A DNA stretch of 15,115 nucleotides from Candidatus Bathyarchaeota archaeon (GCA_030672945.1 DAOVFL010000006.1:1-15115), one strand, 5' to 3'. Counted from the stretch's first letter, positions 6,456 through 14,638 are shown. Made by a program: numbers and translations. Notes: generated by a model not told the origin, from the letters alone.

Positions 6456-7448
6456 TTGGGTTTGAGAGGGTATTTGGCAAGGAGAGTAGTTTACTCGATT
6501 ATTCTGATCTTGGCAGTAATAACAGTTAACTTTTTAATATTTTCAATGTTGCCCGGCGATCCTATGGCGCAGTTTGTGGCGGGCATGAGAGGACATATAG
6601 ACGAAGAAAGATATGCACAACTGAGAAAGCATTTTGGTCTTGATAGACCTTTACACGAAAGGTACCTTTCAACCCTTGGTAACATGTTAATTTTCAATTT
6701 TGGAAATGACATAATTTCTGGTGAACCTGTATTTGATGCTATGAGAACTCCGATGCTTAATACAATTCTGCTTATGGGAAGTGCTGAGATAATCTCTATC
6801 ACACTTGGAATTCTCATAGGCGTAATAGCAGCCTATAAGCGAGGAGGAATTCTGGACACCACCCTTGTTACAAGTTCGTTAGTGACATATTCAGTCCCAA
6901 TATTTTTTGTAGGCTGGATAGTAATCCTCGTCTTCGCCGTCCAACTTCATTGGTTCCCATCAGGACTAACTTCACCACCCGGGTGGGTTCGCAACCCACC
7001 AGTAAACGTGCTAGAATACATTGTTGGGCGACTCCGATACATTGTTCTGCCAGCGTTCACCTTGTTTCTTTTCACGGTCGGCGGATGGATTCTTTTTACG
7101 CGAGCATGCATACTTGAAACGATAAATGAAGATTATGTGCTTACAGCGAGGGCTAAAGGACTTAAAGAGAGAACGGTACTATACAAGCATGTTTTGAAGA
7201 ACGCTTCTTTACCTATCATAACAAATGTTGCATTAGCCGCTGCTTTTCTCATAAGCGGTGCCATAATAACTGAAACACTCTTCTCATATAATGGAATGGG
7301 ATTGCTGACTTGGCATGCGATCTATCCTACCCCAAATCTTCCCATTCTACAAGCGGTTTTCTACCTTACAGCGTTACTCGTGATTATTGCTAACTTCATA
7401 GCGGACTTGCTGTACGGTGTAATAGATCCGCGTGTAAGATATGGGTGA
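6456..7448 (+). CDS. dppB: Dpp/Opp-type ABC transporter permease, B subunit
   Basis: A 330-residue inner-membrane permease of normal length for DppB/OppB. It shows the family start (LARRVVYSIILILAVITVNF), the LPGDP motif (32-36) and RKHFGLDRP (57-65) in the first external loop. About six membrane helices fall near 11-31, 103-127, 139-163, 193-217, 251-275 and 297-320. The cytoplasmic EAA-type loop EDYVLTARAKGLKE (225-238), which couples to the ATPases, and the C-terminal DPRVRYG are also present. It pairs with the C subunit to form the channel. The start is a TTG at 6456, which gives the conserved N-terminus; an ATG at 6449 is out of frame, and a second TTG lies two codons downstream. Its stop overlaps the possible GTG start of the next gene, suggesting translational coupling. 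The symbol marks the family, not a proven dipeptide substrate. Confidence 0.93.
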   Translation: MGLRGYLARRVVYSIILILAVITVNFLIFSMLPGDPMAQFVAGMRGHIDEERYAQLRKHFGLDRPLHERYLSTLGNMLIFNFGNDIISGEPVFDAMRTPMLNTILLMGSAEIISITLGILIGVIAAYKRGGILDTTLVTSSLVTYSVPIFFVGWIVILVFAVQLHWFPSGLTSPPGWVRNPPVNVLEYIVGRLRYIVLPAFTLFLFTVGGWILFTRACILETINEDYVLTARAKGLKERTVLYKHVLKNASLPIITNVALAAAFLISGAIITETLFSYNGMGLLTWHAIYPTPNLPILQAVFYLTALLVIIANFIADLLYGVIDPRVRYG

Positions 7449-9295
7449 GAAAAATGGCGACACGAAAAGCTAGAACAGCGTTCGCAATCAAAAGATTCAA
7501 AAAGCTTGTGAAGGAAATTAGCCAAAGCAAACGAGGAACTCTTGGAGTGACTATTATCGCTTTCTTTGTTTTGCTTGCAATTTTTGCACCAGTTATCGCT
7601 CCTTATGATCCTATAAACCCATGGAAAGATCCGGGGCAATATCCTGCATACGATTCTCCACCTGGCCCTAAACTGGCTGAAAAGCTCTGTGTTCCGTCTT
7701 GGTACGAATATATTCCGTGGGTACACAAAGGATCCATAGAACTAAAAGAATCATTTATAAGCTACGTCGTTGTGATTGACGGCCAAAAATTCCCTAACGT
7801 TACGAACCTCTATTTAACCCAGAGAATAGCTAAAGCTCAAAAAATCGAAGCGTTTTTCCCAAACGGAAGCTCAAGAGAACTGGTTCCTGTTGAAGAGTGG
7901 ATGCATAATCCTGCAGACCTGAGGAGAGTGACCTTGGATTGGCAGACGGCAGAAAACTTGCCAGATTCGACACGAGTTGAGGTAACATACTTAACAGGTA
8001 CAGACATAACCAAAACCATGGAAGTGGTAACCGACTACAAGTTTTCCTCAAGCGAAACATTCTACAGCAAGTGGCAAAACAAAACAAGTCACCCAGAACT
8101 CTTCAATATAAAACACAACAGCCAAGAAGGGTTTGAGAGCGGCGGATGTATTGAAATAACCTATTCTGGGTCTGAATACAACGCTTCTGCCAGTGAAGTC
8201 AATACAACAGTGTTTGTGCCCTTCGGTTATGCCCACTGGGCACCCCCAAAATCCTTCGCTACACATTTTTCTGCTCGTATTGAAACAACAACGAAAACTA
8301 ATGTAACCGTGACCCTATGGTTACGTGATGAAGCCTTAGGAAAATCTTTCCTGCTTTCAACTTACCCTATAACTTCCAAGGGAACATACTTTCACTACAA
8401 AGCTGTGTCAACGGGAAATGAAACCAAAGGCAATATCGGGGAATACCCAGAACGGATAATCTTTCCAAGACCCGCAAATATGTCCTTTGCTCTTAGTGTG
8501 AACTTTCCAAACAAAGAGAATGATGTAACAGTATACATTGACAATGTACAATGTATACTTTACGGCAACTCCTTCGGGCTCTTAGGAACAGACAATGGAT
8601 CCCCGTTTCCTCCACGAGACATATTCTCTACATTAGTTTATGGAACAAGAGTATCGTTGGTCGTAGGTATCCTTTCCGCCCTATTTTCAACAGTCATAGG
8701 TTTATTCCTAGGACTAATTTCTGGATATGTCGGCGGTACTGTCGATGAAACTGTCATGAGATTCGCTGATTTACTTTTGGTCCTTCCAACCTTGCCCTTA
8801 TTCATAGTTTTAATTGCAGTTATGAAATCAACGTATGGCTTAGTCAGCATGTGGAACATTATTATACTTTTAACATTCTTTGGCTGGATGGGTTTTAGCC
8901 GCACTGTAAGGTCAATGGTACTAAGCATCCGCGAAAGACCGTTCATTGAAGCTGCAAAAGCGGCTGGCGGAGGAAAATTCTACATAATAACAAAACACAT
9001 GATTCCAAACGTTTTCCCACTAGTCTACGTTACACTTGCAACATCAGTTCCGGGTGCCATAGTTACAGAAGCTTCACTAAGCTGGTTAGGCCTTGGTGAT
9101 CCCAGCATTCCATCGTGGGGAAAAGTGTTGTATGACTTCAACGTGTCTGGAATAGCGGTGACCAAGGGGCTCATAGAGTATTGGTTCTGGATCTTCCCAC
9201 CTTGCCTTGCAATCGCTATATTAGCCACAGCCTTCATCCTCTTGGGATTTGCCTTAGACGAGATACTAAATCCAAGACTTAGACAGCGTCGTTAA
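7445..9295 (+). CDS. dppC: Dpp/Opp-type ABC transporter permease, C subunit, with large external insertion
   Basis: This 616-residue protein is about twice the usual DppC length of roughly 300. Residues 31-55 are the first helix (GTLGVTIIAFFVLLAIFAP, then YDP). About 300 residues (76-375) follow before the core resumes at FGLLGTDNG (377-385) and RDIFSTLVYGTRVSL (391-405), the usual lead-in to helix two. The EAA-type loop (about 498-522, with EAAKAAGGGKFYIITKHMIPN) and the C-terminal LDEILNPRLR are normal. The insertion lies on the outside, has many N-x-S/T sites and appears beta-rich, especially 200-373, which resembles a jelly-roll or carbohydrate-binding module in strand pattern. It could contact the binding protein, the cell surface or substrate. 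A GTG at 7445 overlaps the previous stop (GTGA); an ATG three codons later is an alternative start. Confidence 0.92.
   Translation: MRKMATRKARTAFAIKRFKKLVKEISQSKRGTLGVTIIAFFVLLAIFAPVIAPYDPINPWKDPGQYPAYDSPPGPKLAEKLCVPSWYEYIPWVHKGSIELKESFISYVVVIDGQKFPNVTNLYLTQRIAKAQKIEAFFPNGSSRELVPVEEWMHNPADLRRVTLDWQTAENLPDSTRVEVTYLTGTDITKTMEVVTDYKFSSSETFYSKWQNKTSHPELFNIKHNSQEGFESGGCIEITYSGSEYNASASEVNTTVFVPFGYAHWAPPKSFATHFSARIETTTKTNVTVTLWLRDEALGKSFLLSTYPITSKGTYFHYKAVSTGNETKGNIGEYPERIIFPRPANMSFALSVNFPNKENDVTVYIDNVQCILYGNSFGLLGTDNGSPFPPRDIFSTLVYGTRVSLVVGILSALFSTVIGLFLGLISGYVGGTVDETVMRFADLLLVLPTLPLFIVLIAVMKSTYGLVSMWNIIILLTFFGWMGFSRTVRSMVLSIRERPFIEAAKAAGGGKFYIITKHMIPNVFPLVYVTLATSVPGAIVTEASLSWLGLGDPSIPSWGKVLYDFNVSGIAVTKGLIEYWFWIFPPCLAIAILATAFILLGFALDEILNPRLRQRR
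8531..8558. repeat. Perfect 10-bp inverted repeat inside the permease C gene
   Basis: GTATACATTG and CAATGTATAC are exact reverse complements separated by the 8 bases ACAATGTA. In the RNA this gives a hairpin within the coding region, near the end of the external insertion. It may simply reflect the codons for VYIDNVQCIL. Confidence 0.6.
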
Positions 9296-9327
9296 AAGAA
9301 ACAAATTCAATTTCACACGGGACTTGC

Positions 9328-9714
9328 TTAGCTTGGTGAACCTGCTAAATGACAAATTTTCTCAGTCAAGCAAAACCAGAATTCCCGCTCCAACTCTCTC
9401 AGGGCTTCTTTAGACCTTAGACCCTTCAAATGGAAGGAGCCGCCACCAAAATATGTGGTGAGGGCGCCGAACATGACGAGAACTTGTGAGTGTCGACCTG
9501 CGTTAAACTTAACGGTGAAATTGTTTGGTTCGCCATCAACAAAGATGTGAATGTTTTCGGCAATTTTATGGGAGCGCCTTGGCTTCACTACGACATGATA
9601 ACTCGCGTTAGAACGCTTAAGAGAAACAGTGAAGCTTCTCTCTCTAAAGAACTGGCATATGAAATCCACTAAGGTCGACAACTGAATATTTCTGTCTTCC
9701 CATTGAACCTCCAT
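9328..9714 (-). CDS. Hypothetical protein encoded antisense within the transporter cluster
   Basis: A 128-residue soluble protein I do not recognise. It starts at an ATG and shows a plausible alpha-beta pattern: an N-terminal helix (LVDFICQFFRERSF), several strands (TVSLKR, YHVVVKP, IHIFVDG, FTVKFN, VLVMFGALTTYFGGG) and a charged C-terminal helix (KEALRELEREFWFCL). There is no signal peptide, membrane helix or metal-binding cluster. It lies between permease C (convergent, 32 bases apart) and ATPase D (divergent, 110 bases apart) and splits the operon. A TATA-like AAAAAATATTTATTTT at about 9746-9761 on the minus strand would serve it with a short leader. The open frame covers the whole gap, with no plus-strand competitor having family features, so I favour a real gene. 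Confidence 0.6.
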   Translation of the reverse strand: MEVQWEDRNIQLSTLVDFICQFFRERSFTVSLKRSNASYHVVVKPRRSHKIAENIHIFVDGEPNNFTVKFNAGRHSQVLVMFGALTTYFGGGSFHLKGLRSKEALRELEREFWFCLTEKICHLAGSPS

Positions 9715-9768
9715 GGCATTCTCGAAGATTTACTGCAACAACTGGAAAATAAATATTTTTTGTCAAAG

Positions 9769-9779
9769 CTTATATAAAC
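9769..9779 (+). promoter_or_regulatory. TATA box before the ATPase D gene
   Basis: CTTATATAAAC is a strong archaeal box A match about 50 bases before the ATG at 9825, predicting a leader of about 25 bases. It indicates that the two ATPase genes have their own promoter, separate from the permeases. Confidence 0.5.
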
Positions 9780-9824
9780 ATGATTGCTTATCTAAAAGAA
9801 AATCAAGACTGAAGATGAAAGCGT

Positions 9825-10787
9825 ATGCCTTTGCTAGATGTACAAAACCTAACGGCTTATTACACCATCAAGAGGGGCTCCGTAAAAGCAGTTGAAAATG
9901 TCAGTTTCTCCTTGGAAGAAGGAGAAGCAATGGGGTTAGCGGGTGAGTCTGGCTGCGGTAAAACCACGGTGGCTCTGTCCCTTTTAGGAATTCTACCTGT
10001 AAACGGAAAGATAGTAAGAGGTAAAATTCTTTTGAAGGACACAGACATTACTAAGTTATCAGAAAAAGAATTAAGAGAAAAAATACGGTGGAATGCTGTA
10101 TCTCTAATATTTCAAGGTGCCATGAACGCTATGAATCCCATGTATAGTGTGGAAGATCAAATTGTGGAAGCAATTAAAACCCATGACTCAAGCATAACCA
10201 AAAAAAAGGCAAAAGAACGAATTGCTAAACTGTTTGAAATGGTCGGTCTAGAACCTGAGAGAGCCCGGAACTATCCACACGAGTACAGTGGGGGAATGAG
10301 ACAACGAGCGATGATTGCTATGGCACTTGCATGCAATCCCAGCATTCTAATTGCAGATGAACCTGGAACGGCTTTAGATGTTATCGTTCAAGCCCAAGTT
10401 TTGAAACTCATGACTGAGTTGAGGAAAAGACTGAATTTAGCAATGATTATGATCTCACATGATCTGTCGATCATTTCAGAAACATGCGATAAACTAGCCA
10501 TAATGTACGCTGGAAAACTGGTTGAGCTAGGAGACGTATTAACAATGTTCAAGAAACCAGTACATCCATACACACAAGGGTTGATAGCAGCTTTTCCAGG
10601 AATTTATACACCAAAACAAGAAATGAAGGCGCTTCCTGGATCACCTCCAAACCTGCTGAATCCACCGAAAGGTTGCAGGTTTAATCCTCGATGTCCGTAT
10701 GTAATGGACATCTGTAAGAAAAAGACTCCTGAACTCAAAGAAGTATCTAAAGGTCATTATGTTGCATGCTATCTTGCAAAAAAGTAG
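9825..10787 (+). CDS. dppD: Dpp/Opp-type ABC transporter ATPase, D subunit
   Basis: A 320-residue cytoplasmic ATPase with all ABC motifs: Walker A GESGCGKT (40-47), Q-loop Q97, signature YSGGMRQR (154-161), Walker B ILIADEP (174-180) and switch histidine H212. The C-terminal oligopeptide/dipeptide extension contains HPYTQGL and four cysteines (C284, C290, C297, C315) in the pattern C-x5-C-x6-C-x17-C. In bacterial DppD this pattern is known to bind a [4Fe-4S] cluster. It forms a heterodimer with the F subunit and drives import through the two permeases. The ATG at 9825 gives the usual family N-terminus. It is followed, after 8 bases, by the start of the F subunit. Confidence 0.94.
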   Translation: MPLLDVQNLTAYYTIKRGSVKAVENVSFSLEEGEAMGLAGESGCGKTTVALSLLGILPVNGKIVRGKILLKDTDITKLSEKELREKIRWNAVSLIFQGAMNAMNPMYSVEDQIVEAIKTHDSSITKKKAKERIAKLFEMVGLEPERARNYPHEYSGGMRQRAMIAMALACNPSILIADEPGTALDVIVQAQVLKLMTELRKRLNLAMIMISHDLSIISETCDKLAIMYAGKLVELGDVLTMFKKPVHPYTQGLIAAFPGIYTPKQEMKALPGSPPNLLNPPKGCRFNPRCPYVMDICKKKTPELKEVSKGHYVACYLAKK

Positions 10788-10792
10788 GTGAT
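10786..10792 (+). promoter_or_regulatory. Shine-Dalgarno site of the ATPase F gene
   Basis: AGGTGAT matches the archaeal anti-Shine-Dalgarno complement (GGAGGTGAT) almost fully. It overlaps the stop codon of ATPase D and ends 3 bases before the ATG at 10796. It decides the start in favour of this ATG over an in-frame ATG 30 bases upstream. Confidence 0.65.
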
Positions 10793-10795
10793 ACT

Positions 10796-11803
10796 ATGAC
10801 AGAAACAGTGATTAAAGTTGAAAACTTGAAGAAATGGTTTGACGTAAAGATGGGTTTCTTCAAAACATTAACTTCTAAGCAAAAACTTTTCGTCCATGCT
10901 GTAGATGGGATTGATTTTGAAATAACTAAAGGGAAGATATTAGGACTTGCAGGAGAGAGTGGAAGTGGAAAGACAACAACTGGCAGAGTAATCATGCGAC
11001 TTCTTGAACCAACCTCTGGAAAAATTTTTTTCAAAGGAAAAGACATTACTCATCTTGACGCAGATAGTATGAGACCATTACGACGGCAAATGCAAATAGT
11101 TTTTCAAGACCCTTATGAATCACTGAATCCAAGGATGACTGTAAGCGACATAATTTCAGAACCAATGAAGCTGCAAGGCATAACTGACGAGAAAGAAGTA
11201 GAAGAAAGAGTCAACATAATTCTTGAAGACGCCAAACTAATCCCTCCTGGCGAGTTCATCTTCAGATATCCACATGAGTTGAGTGGCGGTCAAAGACAGA
11301 GAGTTGCAACAGCTAGAGCCTTCGTTCTCAACCCAGAATTTGTAGTCGCTGATGAGCCAGTTTCCATGTTGGATGCTTCAATACGAGCTGAGATTCTTCA
11401 ACTCATGCTCTCTTTAGTAAAAAAATACAAAACTTCATTTCTGTACATCACCCATGACTTAGCACTAGCTAGACATGTATGCGACGACATTGCAATAATG
11501 TATCTTGGCGAAATCGTGGAGCAAGGCACCATTGATCAGGTTATCTTCGAATCACTACATCCCTACACTCGAGCGTTAATGAAAGCTGTACCAGATCCAG
11601 ACCCTTCCTCAAAACGCATCGAAGTAGTTATCAAGGGTGAAATTCCAAGTCCAGTGAATCCGCCTCCCGGTTGCAGATTTCACACACGTTGTCCTTCATA
11701 CATTGGCGATGTCTGCAAAAAAGTGAAACCAAAACTCATAGATGTAGGTAAAGGACATTTAGTGGCATGTCACCTTTACTCCGGAAAATCTAAAAAGAAA
11801 TGA
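10796..11803 (+). CDS. dppF: Dpp/Opp-type ABC transporter ATPase, F subunit
   Basis: A 335-residue cytoplasmic ATPase, partner of the D subunit. Motifs are Walker A GESGSGKT (53-60), Q-loop Q104 in VFQDPYESLNPR, signature LSGGQRQR (162-169), Walker B FVVADEP (182-188) and switch histidine H220. The C-terminal extension has HPYTRALMKAVP and four cysteines (C293, C299, C307, C325) spaced like those of the D subunit, so this chain too may bind an iron-sulfur cluster. The VDGIDFEI segment and the insertion before it (residues 16-33) are normal for the F type. Translation is probably coupled to the D gene. The gene ends 14 bases from the stop of a convergent minus-strand gene. Confidence 0.94.
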   Translation: MTETVIKVENLKKWFDVKMGFFKTLTSKQKLFVHAVDGIDFEITKGKILGLAGESGSGKTTTGRVIMRLLEPTSGKIFFKGKDITHLDADSMRPLRRQMQIVFQDPYESLNPRMTVSDIISEPMKLQGITDEKEVEERVNIILEDAKLIPPGEFIFRYPHELSGGQRQRVATARAFVLNPEFVVADEPVSMLDASIRAEILQLMLSLVKKYKTSFLYITHDLALARHVCDDIAIMYLGEIVEQGTIDQVIFESLHPYTRALMKAVPDPDPSSKRIEVVIKGEIPSPVNPPPGCRFHTRCPSYIGDVCKKVKPKLIDVGKGHLVACHLYSGKSKKK

Positions 11804-11809
11804 AAAAAA
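11803..11809 (-). terminator. T-run ending the minus-strand membrane protein gene
   Basis: Read on the minus strand, seven T lie 8 bases after the stop codon at 11820-11818. They directly abut the stop of ATPase F, so the convergent transcripts are separated by very little sequence. Confidence 0.4.
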
Positions 11810-11817
11810 CTCTCCAA

Positions 11818-12489
11818 CTAATGAATACTTGTTTTCGCCCTTTTCTTATGTTTTGAGCTTTTCCACACCCATACTAATAAGAACAGGCCAGCAACCATGA
11901 ATCCTACACCTACTGGAATAACAAGCCAGTATGGATTACTCCTTTCCACTACAAGGCTTTCAAGCTTAAGGATTTCCGGTGGCCCAAAAGTCCCCCAGGA
12001 CTTGCCAACCGTTGCATTATATACACCATCGTAGTTTGCAACTCCGCTAATCTCCCAATAATATGTTGTTCCATTTATCGTAAGTTCATTTGACTTCTCA
12101 AAAGTCAAACCTCCACAACTCGAAATGATCTCAACAGAGAAAAGCTCAAGATTGTGAACTGCCATAGCATCCTTTCTGAACTCAACTCTAAGTTGCGTTT
12201 TATCTCCCTCAGGATCACAGATTGTAACATTCACTATGATATAATGATATCCTTGCGCTGGTTCAGCCATCCAATCATTTCCAGGCTGGATAACAAGGCG
12301 TAACCTTCTTCCCTTACTATAATTTCCTGACACCGACCAATCAGTCATATTTATCAGTTCACTTGCCGTCTTCCTACCCACTGTTTCTCTTAAGACGATT
12401 TTTTCTTCTTCTATATTTGCTGCTGTAGACACAGCGACTATCCCAACAAATAATAGAATTACTCCTAGAACCAACAAATCCTTTCTCAT
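11818..12489 (-). CDS. Membrane-anchored extracytoplasmic protein, function unknown
   Basis: A protein of 223 residues with an N-terminal signal or membrane helix (5-21, LLVLGVILLFVGIVAV) and a beta-rich external domain with several N-x-S/T sites. A short juxtamembrane segment follows (GPPEILKLESLVVERSNPYW), then a second helix (188-209) and a basic tail (SSKHKKRAK). This plan, with GVYNATV and GPP before a final helix, recurs in archaeal surface proteins without assigned function. I chose the ATG at 12489; an in-frame GTG at 12513 adds eight residues and sits about 25 bases from a TATA-like box, so a leaderless GTG start is possible. Two cysteines in the external domain (about C91 and C125) could form a disulfide. 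Confidence 0.75.
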   Translation of the reverse strand: MRKDLLVLGVILLFVGIVAVSTAANIEEEKIVLRETVGRKTASELINMTDWSVSGNYSKGRRLRLVIQPGNDWMAEPAQGYHYIIVNVTICDPEGDKTQLRVEFRKDAMAVHNLELFSVEIISSCGGLTFEKSNELTINGTTYYWEISGVANYDGVYNATVGKSWGTFGPPEILKLESLVVERSNPYWLVIPVGVGFMVAGLFLLVWVWKSSKHKKRAKTSIH

Positions 12490-12530
12490 AATTAATCCCA
12501 GATTCGCTTTCACAAATTCAAGAACAAAAC

Positions 12531-12544
12531 GGTTTTAATTAACT
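12531..12544 (-). promoter_or_regulatory. TATA-like box upstream of the membrane-anchored protein gene
   Basis: Minus strand GTTAATTAAAACC is centred about 25 bases before a GTG at 12513 and about 49 before the ATG at 12489. The rest of the stretch to 12719 shows only a 9-base direct repeat, ACACGTCTA, at 12557 and 12581, and no gene. Confidence 0.35.
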
Positions 12545-12719
12545 TTTCGAACATCCACACGTCTACCAATTTCCGTACTTACACGTCTAGCGCACGCTTT
12601 TCAATAAATAGAACAATAATTCTGCTGCTCCAGAGCAAAACTTGAGAACGCTAGTCCTCCGATAGAAGCGATTAACACCAAATGTGCGAACCTGTGTAAC
12701 GACAAGGTAACAAAGAATG

Positions 12720-14558
12720 CTAGCGTTTCCTTTTGAAGAAATATATAAAACCAACAATCAGAGCAACTATGATCGCTGCAATTGCATAGGGTAGTAGATT
12801 CTGCGTAGGAGGTGGCTGTACTTCAACGTTAACCGTTTTAGTCTCGCTTTCCGCCGGGTAAGTATTTGGGTCACCATTCCACCTGATTTTGACTTCATAC
12901 GCTCCTATTTCAGATGGTGTCCATACATAAGTGTAAAAGCTGTTCGTGTCCGTTTTGACTGTTGTATCACATATGGGATCGGTTTCATTTACTCTGTAGA
13001 TCTGAACAGAAACGTTTATGTTAGCACGCCTTGGATTTATTTTCCCACTTATAACTACATTGGAGCCAACTGTAACATTTTCCGGATCTACATCGACCAT
13101 TATACTGCTTGAAGCCTTTTCTATCGTGACCTTTTTAACATCTTCGGCACCTAAGGTTTTTTCGTCACCTGTCCAATTTGCTTTTAATATAACCCACTCA
13201 CCAGCTCTAGGTGCTGTCCAAACGTAGGTGTAATTGCCCAATGGCTCTTCCGTTTTGACAGTTGCCAGTTTTTTCCAAACTTCTGGCCAGAACATATAAT
13301 AAATCGTAACATCTGCACCCACTCTTTTCGGCGTGATATACCCACTTATTGTTACGTTGTTGCCAACCGTTGTCTTTGACGGCACCAAGTTCAACGCTAG
13401 GGTGCTGTTCATCTTCTGAACAACCAAGATCTCTGTAAAGCTGTCTGTCAACCCATCATTATCCGTGACCGTTAGGTTTACAGTGTAGCTACCCGCACTT
13501 ACATATGTATGGTTAACAGTATAACCTTGCTTTTGGGAAGGTTTGCTACTAAAGGATCCATCACCGAAATTCCAGAAATAAAGTGTGATGTTTCCGTCTG
13601 GATCATAGCTTTCCGATGCATTAAACGTTACAGTTTCTTCTGCTACAGGTGTTTTTGGTGAATAGCCAAAGTGGGCTATTGGCGATATGGGATGGAAGGG
13701 TACTCGCGGTTTCATAAGCGGATAATAGTCAACATTTTGATGGGGACGCAACGTATCACCAACACCGTCTCCTGCAACTCTGCCGTCACTGCCGTCATCC
13801 AGGCCTGTATAATCGCTCCAGTAGTTACCTTCGTTTCCATCGTCCCACATGTTTGGGCCTCCGTATGTGACGTCTATTTGATTCGTGTTGTTAACAAAAT
13901 TGTTATGATGAAACCGGTTATTCTCACATGTCTTGTCCCCGATTAGCATGCCTGTTGGGTTGGCAACTATCCAATTGCTGACTATAGTATTGTTAACGCT
14001 GTTGTCGCGTAAATCAACTCCATAAGCGTAGTTGTCAATGAATGCGTTGTTAACTATTTCGCAGTTAGAAGAACTGCCAAGAACCAACCCAGTGTAGCTT
14101 TGTTCCACTGTAACATTCATTAAACTGACGTTTTGGCTGTTTTTTATGGAGACCCCATAGGCTGGCTGATCCGCCCTCGTATTCTTAACTGTAAAATTTC
14201 GCACGGTAACATCTGACGCCACCACACTTAGAATAAGCAAACTTTCACCTTCACCATCAAGAACCGTAGTAACAGCATTCTCCCCAACAAGAAACAAAGA
14301 CTTGTTTACAACAATGTCCTCGTGATACACTCCTGCTCTTACATAAATTGTGTCTCCATGATCTGCCTCGTTTATCGCCTCTTGAATACTTGAGTTGTCA
14401 AGAACCCACATAATTGTATAACTACTGGAATCAAGTTTTCGGCTATAATCAGCACAGTTGTCTTTTGTATCTGCTGTGACGACAAACTTGTCTAGTGCAC
14501 CAATCACCGTTAAAAGTGTTAGTGAACAGAGAAGAATCAGTAAAAAAGCAGTTTTCAT
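12720..14558 (-). CDS. NosD-like beta-helix / PKD / Ig-like surface protein with C-terminal membrane anchor
   Basis: This multi-domain surface protein has 612 residues from the ATG at 14558. It has a signal peptide (about 1-25, KTAFLLILLCSLTLLTVIGA). A beta-helix domain (about 50-285) starts with SIQEAINEADHGDTIYVRAG and ends with the archaeal NosD signature MWDDGNEGNYWSDYTG...DYYPLMKP. A PKD domain (about 290-380) has SYDPDGNITLYFWNFGDG and SAGSYTVNLTVTDNDG. Two tandem Ig-like repeats (about 385-480 and 482-580) share VTISGYI/VVISGKI with PRR or PKR and YTYVWT. A final membrane helix (about 587-607) ends in FFKRKR. It should display the beta-helix away from the cell on a PKD/Ig stalk. Its role could be glycan binding or cleavage, or cell adhesion; no active site can be assigned. 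A TTG at 14618 in the same frame would add 20 residues. Confidence 0.87.
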   Translation of the reverse strand: MKTAFLLILLCSLTLLTVIGALDKFVVTADTKDNCADYSRKLDSSSYTIMWVLDNSSIQEAINEADHGDTIYVRAGVYHEDIVVNKSLFLVGENAVTTVLDGEGESLLILSVVASDVTVRNFTVKNTRADQPAYGVSIKNSQNVSLMNVTVEQSYTGLVLGSSSNCEIVNNAFIDNYAYGVDLRDNSVNNTIVSNWIVANPTGMLIGDKTCENNRFHHNNFVNNTNQIDVTYGGPNMWDDGNEGNYWSDYTGLDDGSDGRVAGDGVGDTLRPHQNVDYYPLMKPRVPFHPISPIAHFGYSPKTPVAEETVTFNASESYDPDGNITLYFWNFGDGSFSSKPSQKQGYTVNHTYVSAGSYTVNLTVTDNDGLTDSFTEILVVQKMNSTLALNLVPSKTTVGNNVTISGYITPKRVGADVTIYYMFWPEVWKKLATVKTEEPLGNYTYVWTAPRAGEWVILKANWTGDEKTLGAEDVKKVTIEKASSSIMVDVDPENVTVGSNVVISGKINPRRANINVSVQIYRVNETDPICDTTVKTDTNSFYTYVWTPSEIGAYEVKIRWNGDPNTYPAESETKTVNVEVQPPPTQNLLPYAIAAIIVALIVGFIYFFKRKR

Positions 14559-14638
14559 GGACACTCTGTCTACCCTCAGTTTCTCATGAGCATTTCGTAT
14601 CAACACTAGATCCGCCAAGTTAGACTTGTGAAAACATG

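Noticed and set aside
7361..8266. Several minus-strand frames opposite permease B and C
   Set aside because: They are antisense to strongly recognisable permease sequence, have odd composition (many Cys, Ser, Arg) and no promoter.
12514..12719. Possible RNA gene or regulatory repeat in the 206-base gap
   Set aside because: I could not fold a tRNA cloverleaf or find CCA-type ends. The only repeat is ACACGTCTA twice, 24 bases apart, which is too little to support a function.
13671..13946. 91-codon plus-strand frame opposite the NosD/PKD gene
   Set aside because: It lies antisense to the conserved NosD signature and PKD start and has no domain features of its own.
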